Source: Seonamhaeicola sp. (GTDB taxonomy: Bacteria; Bacteroidota; Bacteroidia; Flavobacteriales; Flavobacteriaceae). From it: a stretch of DNA of 64,000 nt. The notes below the pieces were generated by a model. The model was given only the letters and a program-made list of their open reading frames with translations, had not been told where the DNA came from and did not search any database. The DNA is taken from NCBI RefSeq assembly GCF_028281565.1, contig NZ_JANQJQ010000021.1:186001-250000 (forward strand), written 5' to 3'. Shown here in pieces: positions 17,665-25,414 of this stretch (position 1 is the stretch's first letter; the number at the start of each line of letters is the position of its first letter). A program made the position numbers and the translations under genes.

Positions 17665-18393
17665 CTACTGAAACGTAAAGTTTATAAAAACAGCTCTGGT
17701 TTTCATACTGGCTACGTTACTGGTCCAGGGACTTAAAGGGTCTTTATCTCTAACCAACTCGTCATTAATACCAAAGACACCGCGAATGGAAGGGGTGAAC
17801 TTAAAATTGTAGAGATATAGATCTATACCAAAACCAAGTTCGTAAAAAATATTGTTTTTTGTAGTTCTAAATTGTCCGCTACTGTTATCTTCCGGATTGG
17901 TTTCGTTACTGGATAAATTTAAAGCCGTTGAAAAACCACCTACAATAAAGGGCTTGAAGTTATTAATTCGTTTGGTTGAAACCTTTAATAATAAAGGGAC
18001 ATGTATGTATGTAGATTTAACTTCTCTGGTTAGATCGTTTTCAGAAACCGTCATGCCGTTAAAATGACTTTGACTATAAATTAGTTCTCGGCTGGTGATC
18101 ATTAAACCGGGCTCTAAGCGTAAATCCAAAAAACTGTTAATACGCAGGTTGCCTATTAAACCAACATTAAATCCAGGGTTTCTTCTAACATAAATATCGC
18201 GTAAATCTTCGTTGTAATCAAAGTTAAAATCGTAATTGCTAACTCCTAAATAATACCCCCAACGCAGGAGGTTATTATCCGTAGACCCTCTGCCTTGATT
18301 AGCATCATAGGTTACTTTTTCCTTCTTAAATAACTGAGCACTAGAGGTTTGTAGAGCAAATAAAAATAATATTAATGCAAAAAACTGCTTCAT
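17665..18393 (-). CDS. porT: PorT family protein of the type IX secretion system
   Basis: A 242-residue outer-membrane beta-barrel protein. The signal peptide (about 1-19, cut after SSA) is followed by antiparallel strands with the PorT pattern: 'LRLEPGLMITSREL' near 93-106, 'STYIHVPLLLKVSTKRINNFKPFIVGG' near 130-156 and 'YELGFGIDLYLYNFKFTPSIRG' near 184-205. PorT (SprT in Flavobacterium johnsoniae) is needed for type IX secretion, which carries proteins with C-terminal sorting domains to the cell surface. Two such cargo proteins lie later in the window. The gene begins 5 bp after menG on the same strand, so both are probably one transcript. Confidence 0.87.
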   Translation of the reverse strand: MKQFFALILFLFALQTSSAQLFKKEKVTYDANQGRGSTDNNLLRWGYYLGVSNYDFNFDYNEDLRDIYVRRNPGFNVGLIGNLRINSFLDLRLEPGLMITSRELIYSQSHFNGMTVSENDLTREVKSTYIHVPLLLKVSTKRINNFKPFIVGGFSTALNLSSNETNPEDNSSGQFRTTKNNIFYELGFGIDLYLYNFKFTPSIRGVFGINDELVRDKDPLSPWTSNVASMKTRAVFINFTFQ

Positions 18394-18398
18394 ATTTA

Positions 18399-19124
18399 TT
18401 ATTTAGATGATTTATAAATTGTTGCCACACCAAGGGTTTGTGGAAAATCTTCAACATTAATAAACCCAATTTTACGTAAAATATTGTTCAGAGCTTCACC
18501 ATATGGAAAAACGGATGCCGATTCACACAAATATCTATAAGCACTTCTGTCCTTAGAGAACATTTTTCCAATTAATGGTAATATGTTCTTAGTGTAAAAT
18601 TTATACCCCTGTTTGTACGGTGACTTATTAGGAACTGAGGTTTCTAAAATAACAAAAGTGCCGTTAGGTCTTAGTACTCTGTAAATTTCTTGTAAGCCAT
18701 TTTCCAGGGTTTCAAAATTTCTAACCCCAAAAGCAACCGTAATGGCATCAAAAGTATTGTCGTCAAAAGGCATATGTTCACTATCGCCCAAAACCATTTC
18801 AATCCTGTCTTCCAAGCTTTTCTTCTTAACTTTTTCCTTACCAATATCCAGCATGCCACTGCTAATGTCTAAACCAACAATTTTAGAGGCATTGGTTTCG
18901 GCTAAATTTATGGCTAAATCACCTGTTCCGGTAGCAATATCAAGAATAGATTCGGGGTTGGTTTCTTTAACAAGCTTAACTACTTTTTTTCGCCATTTGA
19001 CATCGATTCCGAAAGAGATCACGCGGTTTAATCCGTCGTAATCACCCGAAATATTATCAAACATTTTAGTAACCTGTTCTTTCTTGCCTAAGCTGCTGTC
19101 TTTATAAGGTTTTATTTTTGACAA
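18399..19124 (-). CDS. menG: Demethylmenaquinone methyltransferase (MenG/UbiE)
   Basis: A class I methyltransferase for the last step of menaquinone synthesis. Motifs: '[26 protein letters not shown]' near the N-terminus, the SAM loop '[11 protein letters not shown]', '[11 protein letters not shown]' and '[13 protein letters not shown]'. I place the start at a TTG (19124), giving 242 residues beginning '[16 protein letters not shown]', because relatives start there and a TAGGTTTG -7 box lies 16 bp upstream. An ATG at 19211 would add 29 residues of no clear family match and is the alternative start. The cell makes menaquinone, the electron acceptor for Nqr. It is transcribed with porT. Confidence 0.93.
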   Translation of the reverse strand: MSKIKPYKDSSLGKKEQVTKMFDNISGDYDGLNRVISFGIDVKWRKKVVKLVKETNPESILDIATGTGDLAINLAETNASKIVGLDISSGMLDIGKEKVKKKSLEDRIEMVLGDSEHMPFDDNTFDAITVAFGVRNFETLENGLQEIYRVLRPNGTFVILETSVPNKSPYKQGYKFYTKNILPLIGKMFSKDRSAYRYLCESASVFPYGEALNNILRKIGFINVEDFPQTLGVATIYKSSK

Positions 19125-19139
19125 ACCAATAATTTTTGG

Positions 19140-19147
19140 CAAACCTA
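19140..19147 (-). promoter_or_regulatory. -7 box of the menG-porT promoter
   Basis: TAGGTTTG on the minus strand, 16 bp before the TTG start of menG. Its place inside the longer frame is the main argument against the ATG at 19211. Confidence 0.5.
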
Positions 19148-19245
19148 CATAATTTATTCCTACTTTAAAAAATGAAAAAGAAATACCTGAGTAAATATTG
19201 TAATGTGCCATTTTGATATGACCATGTGTATTTTAAAGTATATTT

Positions 19246-19352
19246 CTTCAAGAACCACCCTTCGACCAGCTCAGGGCATTGCTTTGTTAATACATAAATT
19301 TTTTCATTTAGTTTTTGTGAATTTTTAAATGAAAAAATTAATGTACTTTTGC
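19246..19352 (+). repeat. Dispersed promoter-bearing repeat, copy B (upstream of trkA)
   Basis: 107 bp matching 4901-5009 on the opposite strand, in the same orientation to the downstream gene. It begins with CCCTTCGAC..GCTCAGGG, passes the shared tract GGGCATTGCTTTGT, holds a perfect inverted repeat (arms AATTTTTTCATTTA and TAAATGAAAAAATT) and ends in TACTTTTGC. The -7 box lies 26 bp from the start codon, as at rpe. Confidence 0.8.
19344..19351 (+). promoter_or_regulatory. -7 box of the trkA promoter
   Basis: TACTTTTG, 26 bp before the trkA ATG, at the gene-facing end of the dispersed repeat. Confidence 0.65.
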
Positions 19353-19376
19353 TCTACTTTTTATGATTAATCAGAA

Positions 19377-20726
19377 ATGAAAATAATTATTGCTGGAGCT
19401 GGTGAAGTTGGATTTCATTTGGCAAAATTATTGTCTTACGAATCTCAAGAAATTACCTTAATAGACCCCAATAAAAAGAGTTTGGCTTACGCAGATGCAC
19501 AATTGGACATTAGAGTTGTTCGAGGAGATGCTACATCTATTGCTGTTTTAAAAGAAGCGCGTATAAATAACGCAGATCTATTTATAGCCGTAACGTCAAG
19601 TGAAACTACTAATATTACGGTTTGTGTATTAGCCAAACAACTTGGAGCTCATAAAACCATTGCAAGAATTACAAATACTGAATTTATTCATCATAAGGAT
19701 GAAGTTGGCTTTACAAAATTTGGGATAGATGAACTTATTTCTCCGGAGGCATTAGCTGCCGCCGAAATTGAGTTGTCCTTAAAGCAGTCGTCTTTCAATG
19801 AAAATTACGAATTTGAAGATGGTGCTTTAACCATGGCGGGATTAACACTTTCCAAAACGGCATCTTTTATTGGGAAATCTGTTAAGGAAGCCGCCCAAAT
19901 TTTTCCTGAAATTCACTTTGTACCCATTGCCATTCAGCGTTTCGGTACACAATACACTATAATCCCAAGAGGCGATACTAAGTTTAAGCGGGGCGATAAT
20001 GTAGTTTTTGTCACTTCTGAAGGTGGTGCTGATGAACTCTGCAGGCTTACAGGAAAAGTGAATAGGGAAATTAAAAATGTAATGATTCTTGGAGGAACCA
20101 AAATTGCCTATAAAACTGCCAGGGACCTCAGTGAAAAAGGGCTTAACGTAAAACTTTTTGAAGGTAACAGGGACAGAGCATTTGAAATAGCCGAAGAACT
20201 CACTAAAGTATTGGTAATTAATAGTGACGGTCGCAATGTTGATATGTTGGATGAGGAAAATATAGGGGAAATGGATGCCTTTATTGCGGTTGGCCCAAAT
20301 TCCGAAACCAATATTATGTCTTGCTTGGTGGCAAAATCCAAAGAGGTCAAAAAAACCATTGCTTTGGTTGAAAATATGGACTATTTTGACCTGTCTCATT
20401 CCATTGGCATAGAAACATTGATCAATAAAAAACTGTTAGCGGCCAATAATATTTTCAGGTATATCCGTAGAGGGGAAGTGGTGGCCATGACCAAGCTGAG
20501 TAACCTGAATGCCGAATTGTTAGAGTTTGAGGTCAAAGAAACATCAGCTGTTTGTAATAAAACCATAAAATCTATTGATTTTCCAAGAACCGCTATTATC
20601 GGAGGTGTTATTAGAGATGGCGTAGGTATGATTGCACTTGGTGATTTTGTTATTCAGCAAGGGGATAGAGTAGTGGTATGCTGTTTGCTAAAGTCTATTA
20701 AACGCGTTGAAAAATTGTTCCTTTAG
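19377..20726 (+). CDS. trkA: Trk potassium transporter regulatory subunit TrkA
   Basis: A 449-residue cytosolic NAD-binding subunit of the Trk K+ uptake system. Two RCK units are arranged in tandem: the first Rossmann fold with 'GAGEVGFHLAKLL' at residues 6-18 and RCK_C up to about 220, the second with 'MILGGTKIAYKTARDL' near 236-251 and RCK_C to the end. TrkA gates TrkH in response to NAD(H) and nucleotides. trkH begins 10 bp after the stop, so the genes form an operon. Confidence 0.96.
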   Translation: MKIIIAGAGEVGFHLAKLLSYESQEITLIDPNKKSLAYADAQLDIRVVRGDATSIAVLKEARINNADLFIAVTSSETTNITVCVLAKQLGAHKTIARITNTEFIHHKDEVGFTKFGIDELISPEALAAAEIELSLKQSSFNENYEFEDGALTMAGLTLSKTASFIGKSVKEAAQIFPEIHFVPIAIQRFGTQYTIIPRGDTKFKRGDNVVFVTSEGGADELCRLTGKVNREIKNVMILGGTKIAYKTARDLSEKGLNVKLFEGNRDRAFEIAEELTKVLVINSDGRNVDMLDEENIGEMDAFIAVGPNSETNIMSCLVAKSKEVKKTIALVENMDYFDLSHSIGIETLINKKLLAANNIFRYIRRGEVVAMTKLSNLNAELLEFEVKETSAVCNKTIKSIDFPRTAIIGGVIRDGVGMIALGDFVIQQGDRVVVCCLLKSIKRVEKLFL

Positions 20727-20735
20727 TTCCGGCAA

Positions 20736-22229
20736 ATGAAGCTTAATTATAAAATCATCTTTCACTTTTTGGGTTTACTACTATTGTTTAATGGCGGTTT
20801 TATGCTGCTGTCTGCTTTAGTAAGCTTACTTTATAAAGACGGTGTCACGTTCCAAATTTTTCTTGCCGGTATCATTACATTACTGGTTGGAGCAGTTGGT
20901 ATGCTATTTACCAGAAAGCACAAAAAGGAAATAAATAAACGTGAAGGATATGTTGTGGTTACTTTTGGTTGGCTGATTATGTCCCTTTCCGGAACATTGC
21001 CTTATGTTTTAACTCAAAGTATTCCGGAGTTTACCAATGCTTTTTTCGAAACCATGTCAGGGTATACCACTACCGGAGCTTCTATTTTAAATGATATAGA
21101 AGCGATGCCGAAAGGTATTTTGTTTTGGCGAAGTTTGACCCATTGGATTGGCGGTATGGGAATTATAGTGTTAGCCATTGCCATTTTACCATTACTGGGC
21201 ATTGGAGGGATGCAGCTTTTTGCAGCCGAGGCCCCGGGGCCAAGTGGTGATAAATTACACCCTAGAATTACGGATACGGCCAAACGTTTATGGCTTATTT
21301 ATTTTGGGTATACAGCTGCAGAAACCATTCTGTTGAATGTGGCAGGAATGTCATTTTTTGATGCCATCAATCATGCTTTATGTACGCTTTCAACAGGTGG
21401 GTTTTCAACTAAAAATGCCAGTATCGCACATTGGAACGGTCAGCCTGTTATCCAATATATTATCATGTTGTTCATGTTCCTGGCCGGGACCAATTTTGTA
21501 TTGAGTTATTTTGCATTTAAAGGCAAAGTGCAAAAAATAATCCAGGACGAAGAGTTTAAACTCTATTTTAAGTTTATAGCTGTTTTTACCATTATTGCTG
21601 CGGTTATCATTTATTTTAAAGCAGATGTCAGTGCGTCTTCTGTGGCACATCCTATGGTTTTAGGTGAAGGTGAAAGTGCCTTTAGGCATTCGCTGTTTCA
21701 AGTATTGGCCATCATCACCACTACCGGTTTTGTTACGGCAGATTACACCATGTGGACCCCTTTTTTAGTAGTGTTCTTTTTTGGTCTTATGTTCTTAGGT
21801 GGCTCAGCAGGGAGTACTTCCGGTGGTGTAAAAGTGGTGCGTCATTTGATATTGATCAAAAACGGATTTTTGGAATTCAAACGAACATTACATCCAAATG
21901 CTATTGTACCGGTGCGCTATAATAAAAAAGCTATTAACAGGTTTATTGTATTTAATGTACTGGCATTCTTTATTCTGTATATGCTGTCATTTATAATTGG
22001 CAGTTTGGTGTTTTCTATGTTCCAGATTGATTTTAAATCTGCCATTGGTCTGTCGGCATCAACATTGGGTAATGTTGGGCCAGCATTGGGTGATTTCGGA
22101 CCGGTGAATAACTATGCTTCTTTACCGCCATTGGCAAAGTGGTGGGCGTCTTTTTTAATGCTTATTGGACGTTTGGAACTCTTTACAGTACTTATTTTAT
22201 TTACACCTTTCTTCTGGCGGAACCGATAA
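20736..22229 (+). CDS. trkH: Trk potassium transporter membrane subunit TrkH
   Basis: A 497-residue integral membrane protein of the SKT superfamily with four pseudo-symmetric membrane-pore-membrane units. Pore-loop selectivity signatures are visible: 'MSGYTTTGASIL' near 107-118, 'LSTGGFSTKNAS' near 218-229, 'ITTTGFVTADY' near 328-338 and 'STLGNVGPALGDFG' near 440-453. It moves K+ under the control of TrkA, encoded just upstream. Its stop codon is one base from the stop of the convergent response regulator gene. Confidence 0.96.
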   Translation: MKLNYKIIFHFLGLLLLFNGGFMLLSALVSLLYKDGVTFQIFLAGIITLLVGAVGMLFTRKHKKEINKREGYVVVTFGWLIMSLSGTLPYVLTQSIPEFTNAFFETMSGYTTTGASILNDIEAMPKGILFWRSLTHWIGGMGIIVLAIAILPLLGIGGMQLFAAEAPGPSGDKLHPRITDTAKRLWLIYFGYTAAETILLNVAGMSFFDAINHALCTLSTGGFSTKNASIAHWNGQPVIQYIIMLFMFLAGTNFVLSYFAFKGKVQKIIQDEEFKLYFKFIAVFTIIAAVIIYFKADVSASSVAHPMVLGEGESAFRHSLFQVLAIITTTGFVTADYTMWTPFLVVFFFGLMFLGGSAGSTSGGVKVVRHLILIKNGFLEFKRTLHPNAIVPVRYNKKAINRFIVFNVLAFFILYMLSFIIGSLVFSMFQIDFKSAIGLSASTLGNVGPALGDFGPVNNYASLPPLAKWWASFLMLIGRLELFTVLILFTPFFWRNR

Positions 22230-22230
22230 G

Positions 22231-22887
22231 TTATACAAAACCTAATTTTTTGGCTTCTTTAACCAGATTAAAGTTGGGGTCATTATTAGAATCAAGAAGT
22301 GTTTTAAGTTTTGTTTTTCTTACTTCTATGGCACGTGTGGAAAGCGGTATGAATTTTGAAAGATTTTTGGTTTTTTCACCCATGGATAAGTGATATAATA
22401 TTTGTCGATCAAAATCATCAATGGTTACACCGTTAATAGTAGTTTTCTTTGAAAGGCTTTCAATGGTTTTACTATAAAATTGTTTTCCGTTTAAAACCTG
22501 TAGTACGGCAGTTTTCAAATCGTTTGAATCAATATCGGCTTTAACCATAAACCCTTCCGGGTGTAACTCCTCTAAAATACTTAGTATTCTTGCCTGATCC
22601 GTAATTGAAGTTAATATTATTATTTTAGAATTGGGATTTTCTTTCCTGATTAATAAGCCCAGATCTTCACCGCAGATAAAACGTTCGTTTTCCGAAATTG
22701 GAAGTTGAAGATCCAGTATAAAAATGTCTGTTTTTTCATCTTGTATTTTGTCTGCTGCTTCATCACAATTTTCTGCAAAATCAATGTTGAAATTAATGTT
22801 AGTTATTTCTTCAATAATGTTTTTATAAGCATGAGCTATGATTTTATGATCTTCAATTATTAATAAGTTTAACTCTCTTATTCCCAT
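22231..22887 (-). CDS. Orphan response regulator, receiver plus LuxR-like helix-turn-helix
   Basis: 218 residues. The receiver domain (about 5-125) has E12/D13, the phosphoacceptor D59 in 'FILDLQLP', T93/S94 in 'ILTSI' and K116 in 'FMVKAD'. The C-terminal part (about 150-218) contains a short helical domain beginning 'DDFDRQILYHLSMGEKTKNLSKFIPLS' with the LuxR/FixJ layout, although the usual 'GxxNKEIA' wording is weak. No sensor kinase gene is near. A palindrome with the core GTGGTAAAACCAC lies upstream of its -7 box. It converges with trkH, one base apart. Confidence 0.84.
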   Translation of the reverse strand: MGIRELNLLIIEDHKIIAHAYKNIIEEITNINFNIDFAENCDEAADKIQDEKTDIFILDLQLPISENERFICGEDLGLLIRKENPNSKIIILTSITDQARILSILEELHPEGFMVKADIDSNDLKTAVLQVLNGKQFYSKTIESLSKKTTINGVTIDDFDRQILYHLSMGEKTKNLSKFIPLSTRAIEVRKTKLKTLLDSNNDPNFNLVKEAKKLGFV

Positions 22888-22928
22888 GAGGTACTATATT
22901 TAAAATAGTGCGAAGTATTGTCAATATC

Positions 22929-22936
22929 CAAAAGTA
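22929..22936 (-). promoter_or_regulatory. -7 box of the response regulator promoter
   Basis: TACTTTTG on the minus strand, 42 bp before the ATG. Confidence 0.55.
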
Positions 22937-22974
22937 TAAATAGTTTTACGGCATTCCATGAGCGTAAGAAAAAT

Positions 22975-22991
22975 ATGTGGTAAAACCACAT
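22975..22991. promoter_or_regulatory. Palindrome, possible operator (copy 1)
   Basis: Arms ATGTGG and CCACAT flank TAAAA. The core GTGGnAAAACCAC recurs at 23710-23724 in front of a secreted-protein gene. This copy is about 39 bp upstream of the response regulator -7 box, a normal place for an activator or autoregulator. Confidence 0.5.
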
Positions 22992-23079
22992 CAAAGCAAT
23001 TGTTAAATTATTGTTATTTGTACGTTGTTATTTAAAATTTAATAAGGGCTTTTATTTTTTAATGTAACAATTCAATTTT

Positions 23080-23114
23080 AAAGCTGCTGAACCCTGGTTT
23101 GGCAGCTTTTTTTT
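23080..23114 (+). terminator. Orphan rho-independent terminator
   Basis: Arms AAAGCTGC and GCAGCTTT with a 14-base loop, then an unbroken T-run on the plus strand. The nearest plus-strand gene upstream, trkH, is 850 bp away behind an antisense gene. A small RNA ending here, or read-through transcripts of trkAH, are possible sources. Confidence 0.7.
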
Positions 23115-23224
23115 AATGATGAATTTACTTTATTATACTTGTTTTTATTTGATCTTTAAGTAGTTAGTGTAACAAAATTATTGATTATGCGTCATACTTA
23201 TACAAACTAATAAAATTATTCATC

Positions 23225-23443
23225 ATGGAAACAGTACTAATTGAACAAGATTTTGAACCGGAAGGCTTATTAAATTCATCGTATAAAAAAATCGTAAAGC
23301 GCAATTTTTGCAACAAGAATTCGCATTCACTTTTTGGTATTAAGCAACGCATTAAAAACAGACAATACCAATTTACTCCGGGTATGGCCATTGCTTTAAA
23401 AGTTTGTGCCTTCGTAATTATTCTCATCCTTATATTTTCTTAG
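23225..23443 (+). CDS. Hypothetical small protein with C-terminal membrane anchor
   Basis: 72 residues: a basic soluble part (about 1-52, with 'IVKRNFCNKNSHSLFGIKQRIKNR') and one hydrophobic helix (about 54-71) at the very end, a tail-anchor layout. No family recognised. The ATG lies in an AT-rich context with no Shine-Dalgarno, normal here. I prefer this plus-strand frame over the overlapping minus-strand frame (23185-23427), which lacks a coherent domain or hydrophobic pattern. Confidence 0.55.
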   Translation: METVLIEQDFEPEGLLNSSYKKIVKRNFCNKNSHSLFGIKQRIKNRQYQFTPGMAIALKVCAFVIILILIFS

Positions 23444-23501
23444 TAAAATATTTTTAGGAAGTTCCCTGTTTTAAAAACAGGGCGAGCTTTCCGTATTCAT
23501 T

Positions 23502-23578
23502 TTGTCATTCCTACCTTTCAACTTTAGCCCGTCCTGAACCGGGACGAAGGGCTCAAGATAAACTTTGGCAGAAATCCA
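23502..23578. repeat. Dispersed intergenic inverted repeat
   Basis: Starts TGTCATTCCTACC, carries an inner hairpin CCGTCCTGAACCGGGACG followed by AAGGGCTCAAG, and ends in GGCAGAAATCC. The GTCATT..GAAATC ends resemble those at 57219-57254. Confidence 0.45.
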
Positions 23579-23709
23579 CAAAAGAACTTAGAGAGCTATT
23601 ATAACCCTTTAGGCAAAACGTTTGTACTGAATCAAGTTGAAGTACAACATTTTCCGGTTATTTGCCGCTTCCGGGAGCAGCCTTTTTTGTTTTATTGAGT
23701 TTAAGGGAA

Positions 23710-23724
23710 TGTGGAAAAACCACA
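23710..23724. promoter_or_regulatory. Palindrome, possible operator (copy 2)
   Basis: Arms TGTGG and CCACA flank AAAAA. It shares GTGGnAAAACCAC with 22975-22991 and lies about 87 bp before the start codon of the secreted-protein gene, much as copy 1 lies 88 bp before the response regulator start. Confidence 0.5.
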
Positions 23725-23810
23725 ATTTTAAAAGGCGGAAATAGTTTGTGTTGAAATTATAAGTAACTTTAATAATAGCTTATACATCAACCTTTTAAAC
23801 TAAACACCTT

Positions 23811-25289
23811 ATGAAAAAATTGCCCGCACTTTTATTGTTATCCCTGATACCTACTATAGGGTTTTCTCAATCCATTTATGTACAAACACCAAATAACACG
23901 AATGTTTATGTATATGATAAAGGCGCCGAATACAGTGCAACAGAAATTCAGGATTTGGAAGATGAGTGGAATGATGAAATTGACGATAAAAACTGGCATG
24001 CCGAAATTATAGGCCCTGCTTCCAGGCTGTACAATTGCCATTATTATGCTTTCCATGTTTCGGAACCCGGTGGGACCACGGCAAAATACTGGATGGACCA
24101 TGATGAAGCACCTGATGATTCTATGGGAGCCGTGAGAAAATATTTAGATGCTGTTTATGGTGGTGATAATAGTTACAAAAAACTGGCTTATTCAAAAAAA
24201 CACCTGGCCGATAAGGTTTTTTATAATCTTCACCAGGATATATATAATATGGGATCCGGCCACAGTGCCGATTTTTCACCGGATCCACAGGGAAGGGGCT
24301 GGGATTGGGTTTCTAAATGGACCGACAAACCTTTGTTCAGGCATGCACTGATTGGACATGTATATGCAGGGTTTGGGACCAGCGACACGGCTTTCTCTTA
24401 TTTTGCAAAGTGTGCAGGGCAAATTGACTGGGGAAATCCACAGATAACAGGAGGGGTTGATACTATGTGTTCTAACGACCCCGAGGTGACCTATTCGTTT
24501 TCCGGGAATATTAAAAATACTGAGCTAATATCCATTGAAGTAAGGCATCATGATCAGGGAACCAATGCAGCTAGCGAATTTCATTCTGTGACAACAACTA
24601 TTGACAATGGGCAAAGCGGGACTATTTCTATTGACCCTAAGAATGGCCAAAATGGAGAATATGATATTGTATTTGTACTGGATAACGGTTGCGTTACAAA
24701 AGAAGTCAAAAAAGAAAGTGTTAAAGTGATTGATGCGCCATCAGTGTCTACAGCTACTATCGTTGGTCCATGGGAGATTTGCCTTAATCAGCCGTTTTCG
24801 GTTTGGATTGATGGTGTAGTTTGTACTAATATGACTGTGAACTGGAACCCAAATAATGGTCAGGTCCTTTCTCAGAATGGTTGTAGCGCCCAGATAGAAC
24901 AATTTTATAATGATGCCTATATTTTTGCCACTATTACAAACGAATGTGGTGAATCTAAAAACATGACCTTATATATTCCCGTAGGATCAGGATGTGGTTG
25001 GGGATATTACATGGTTTATTCTGATGCGCCTAATGACATAATAAAGATTGCTTTAAATGCGGAAACCGATATTAAGACTATTAAAAAGCAAGGACTGCAT
25101 GATATGCAATTTTCGTTGCGTAATATGAATGGGCAGGACGTACTAAAATCAAGTGCAAAAAGAACGCTTTCCAGATCTAGCCGGGATGCCCTTATAGATA
25201 CCTCCGGATTGGAAGCCGGTGTTTATATTTTAAGAATGGTGTATGGACAAGGGAAAGGCGTTGAATACAAAAAAGTAATAGTGGAGTAA
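23811..25289 (+). CDS. Type IX-secreted protein with a putative papain-like N-terminal domain
   Basis: 492 residues. The signal peptide is 1-20. The domain at about 35-205 has a Cys in 'YNCHYYAF' (C76), a His in 'GSGHSADF' (H151) and 'WVSKWTDKPLFRHAL' after it, an arrangement like small papain-fold domains in which Cys and His act together; activity is inference. Residues about 210-400 look like two Ig-like beta domains with paired cysteines. The last 75 residues are a type A sorting domain ('FSLRNMNGQDVLKSS...SGLEAGVYILRM...KKVIVE'), so the protein should leave by the type IX system and be anchored or released at the surface. It is followed by its own terminator. Confidence 0.78.
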   Translation: MKKLPALLLLSLIPTIGFSQSIYVQTPNNTNVYVYDKGAEYSATEIQDLEDEWNDEIDDKNWHAEIIGPASRLYNCHYYAFHVSEPGGTTAKYWMDHDEAPDDSMGAVRKYLDAVYGGDNSYKKLAYSKKHLADKVFYNLHQDIYNMGSGHSADFSPDPQGRGWDWVSKWTDKPLFRHALIGHVYAGFGTSDTAFSYFAKCAGQIDWGNPQITGGVDTMCSNDPEVTYSFSGNIKNTELISIEVRHHDQGTNAASEFHSVTTTIDNGQSGTISIDPKNGQNGEYDIVFVLDNGCVTKEVKKESVKVIDAPSVSTATIVGPWEICLNQPFSVWIDGVVCTNMTVNWNPNNGQVLSQNGCSAQIEQFYNDAYIFATITNECGESKNMTLYIPVGSGCGWGYYMVYSDAPNDIIKIALNAETDIKTIKKQGLHDMQFSLRNMNGQDVLKSSAKRTLSRSSRDALIDTSGLEAGVYILRMVYGQGKGVEYKKVIVE

Positions 25290-25367
25290 AAAGGATTTTT
25301 TGAGCATAGACTAACTCAATTGTTATTTATACCTTGTAGTTGTAGTTTACCACAAGGGATAAAAAGT

Positions 25368-25394
25368 AAAAGCCACTAAAATTTAGTGGCTTTT
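25368..25394. terminator. Two-way terminator
   Basis: Perfect 13-base arms meet around a single A. Plus strand runs into TTTTTT; minus strand runs into TTTTACTTTTT. It separates the secreted-protein gene from the converging aminotransferase gene. Confidence 0.85.
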
Positions 25395-25414
25395 TTAAAT
25401 ATAAATTTATTGTC

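Larger units (their letters stand above)
22888..23224. other. Regulatory spacer upstream of the response regulator
   Basis: Holds three things: the -7 box for the response regulator (22929-22936), a 17-bp palindrome (22975-22991) and an orphan plus-strand terminator (23080-23114). No gene is seen, and the terminator has no plus-strand gene in front of it. Confidence 0.6.
23444..23810. other. Spacer with repeat-like hairpins before the secreted protein gene
   Basis: No gene seen. The first half (about 23460-23580) holds imperfect inverted repeats of a dispersed type, including CCCGTCCTGAACCGGGACG. The second half holds a GTGG..CCAC palindrome at 23710-23724 and a weak -7 box TAGTTTG at 23742-23748 for the gene at 23811. 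Confidence 0.5.

Noticed and set aside
19842-20399. 185-codon minus-strand frame inside trkA
   Set aside because: Lies entirely within a clear trkA gene; its translation is a shadow with low-complexity composition.
23185-23427. 80-codon minus-strand frame
   Set aside because: Overlaps the better plus-strand frame 23225-23443 and lacks a coherent hydrophobic or domain pattern.
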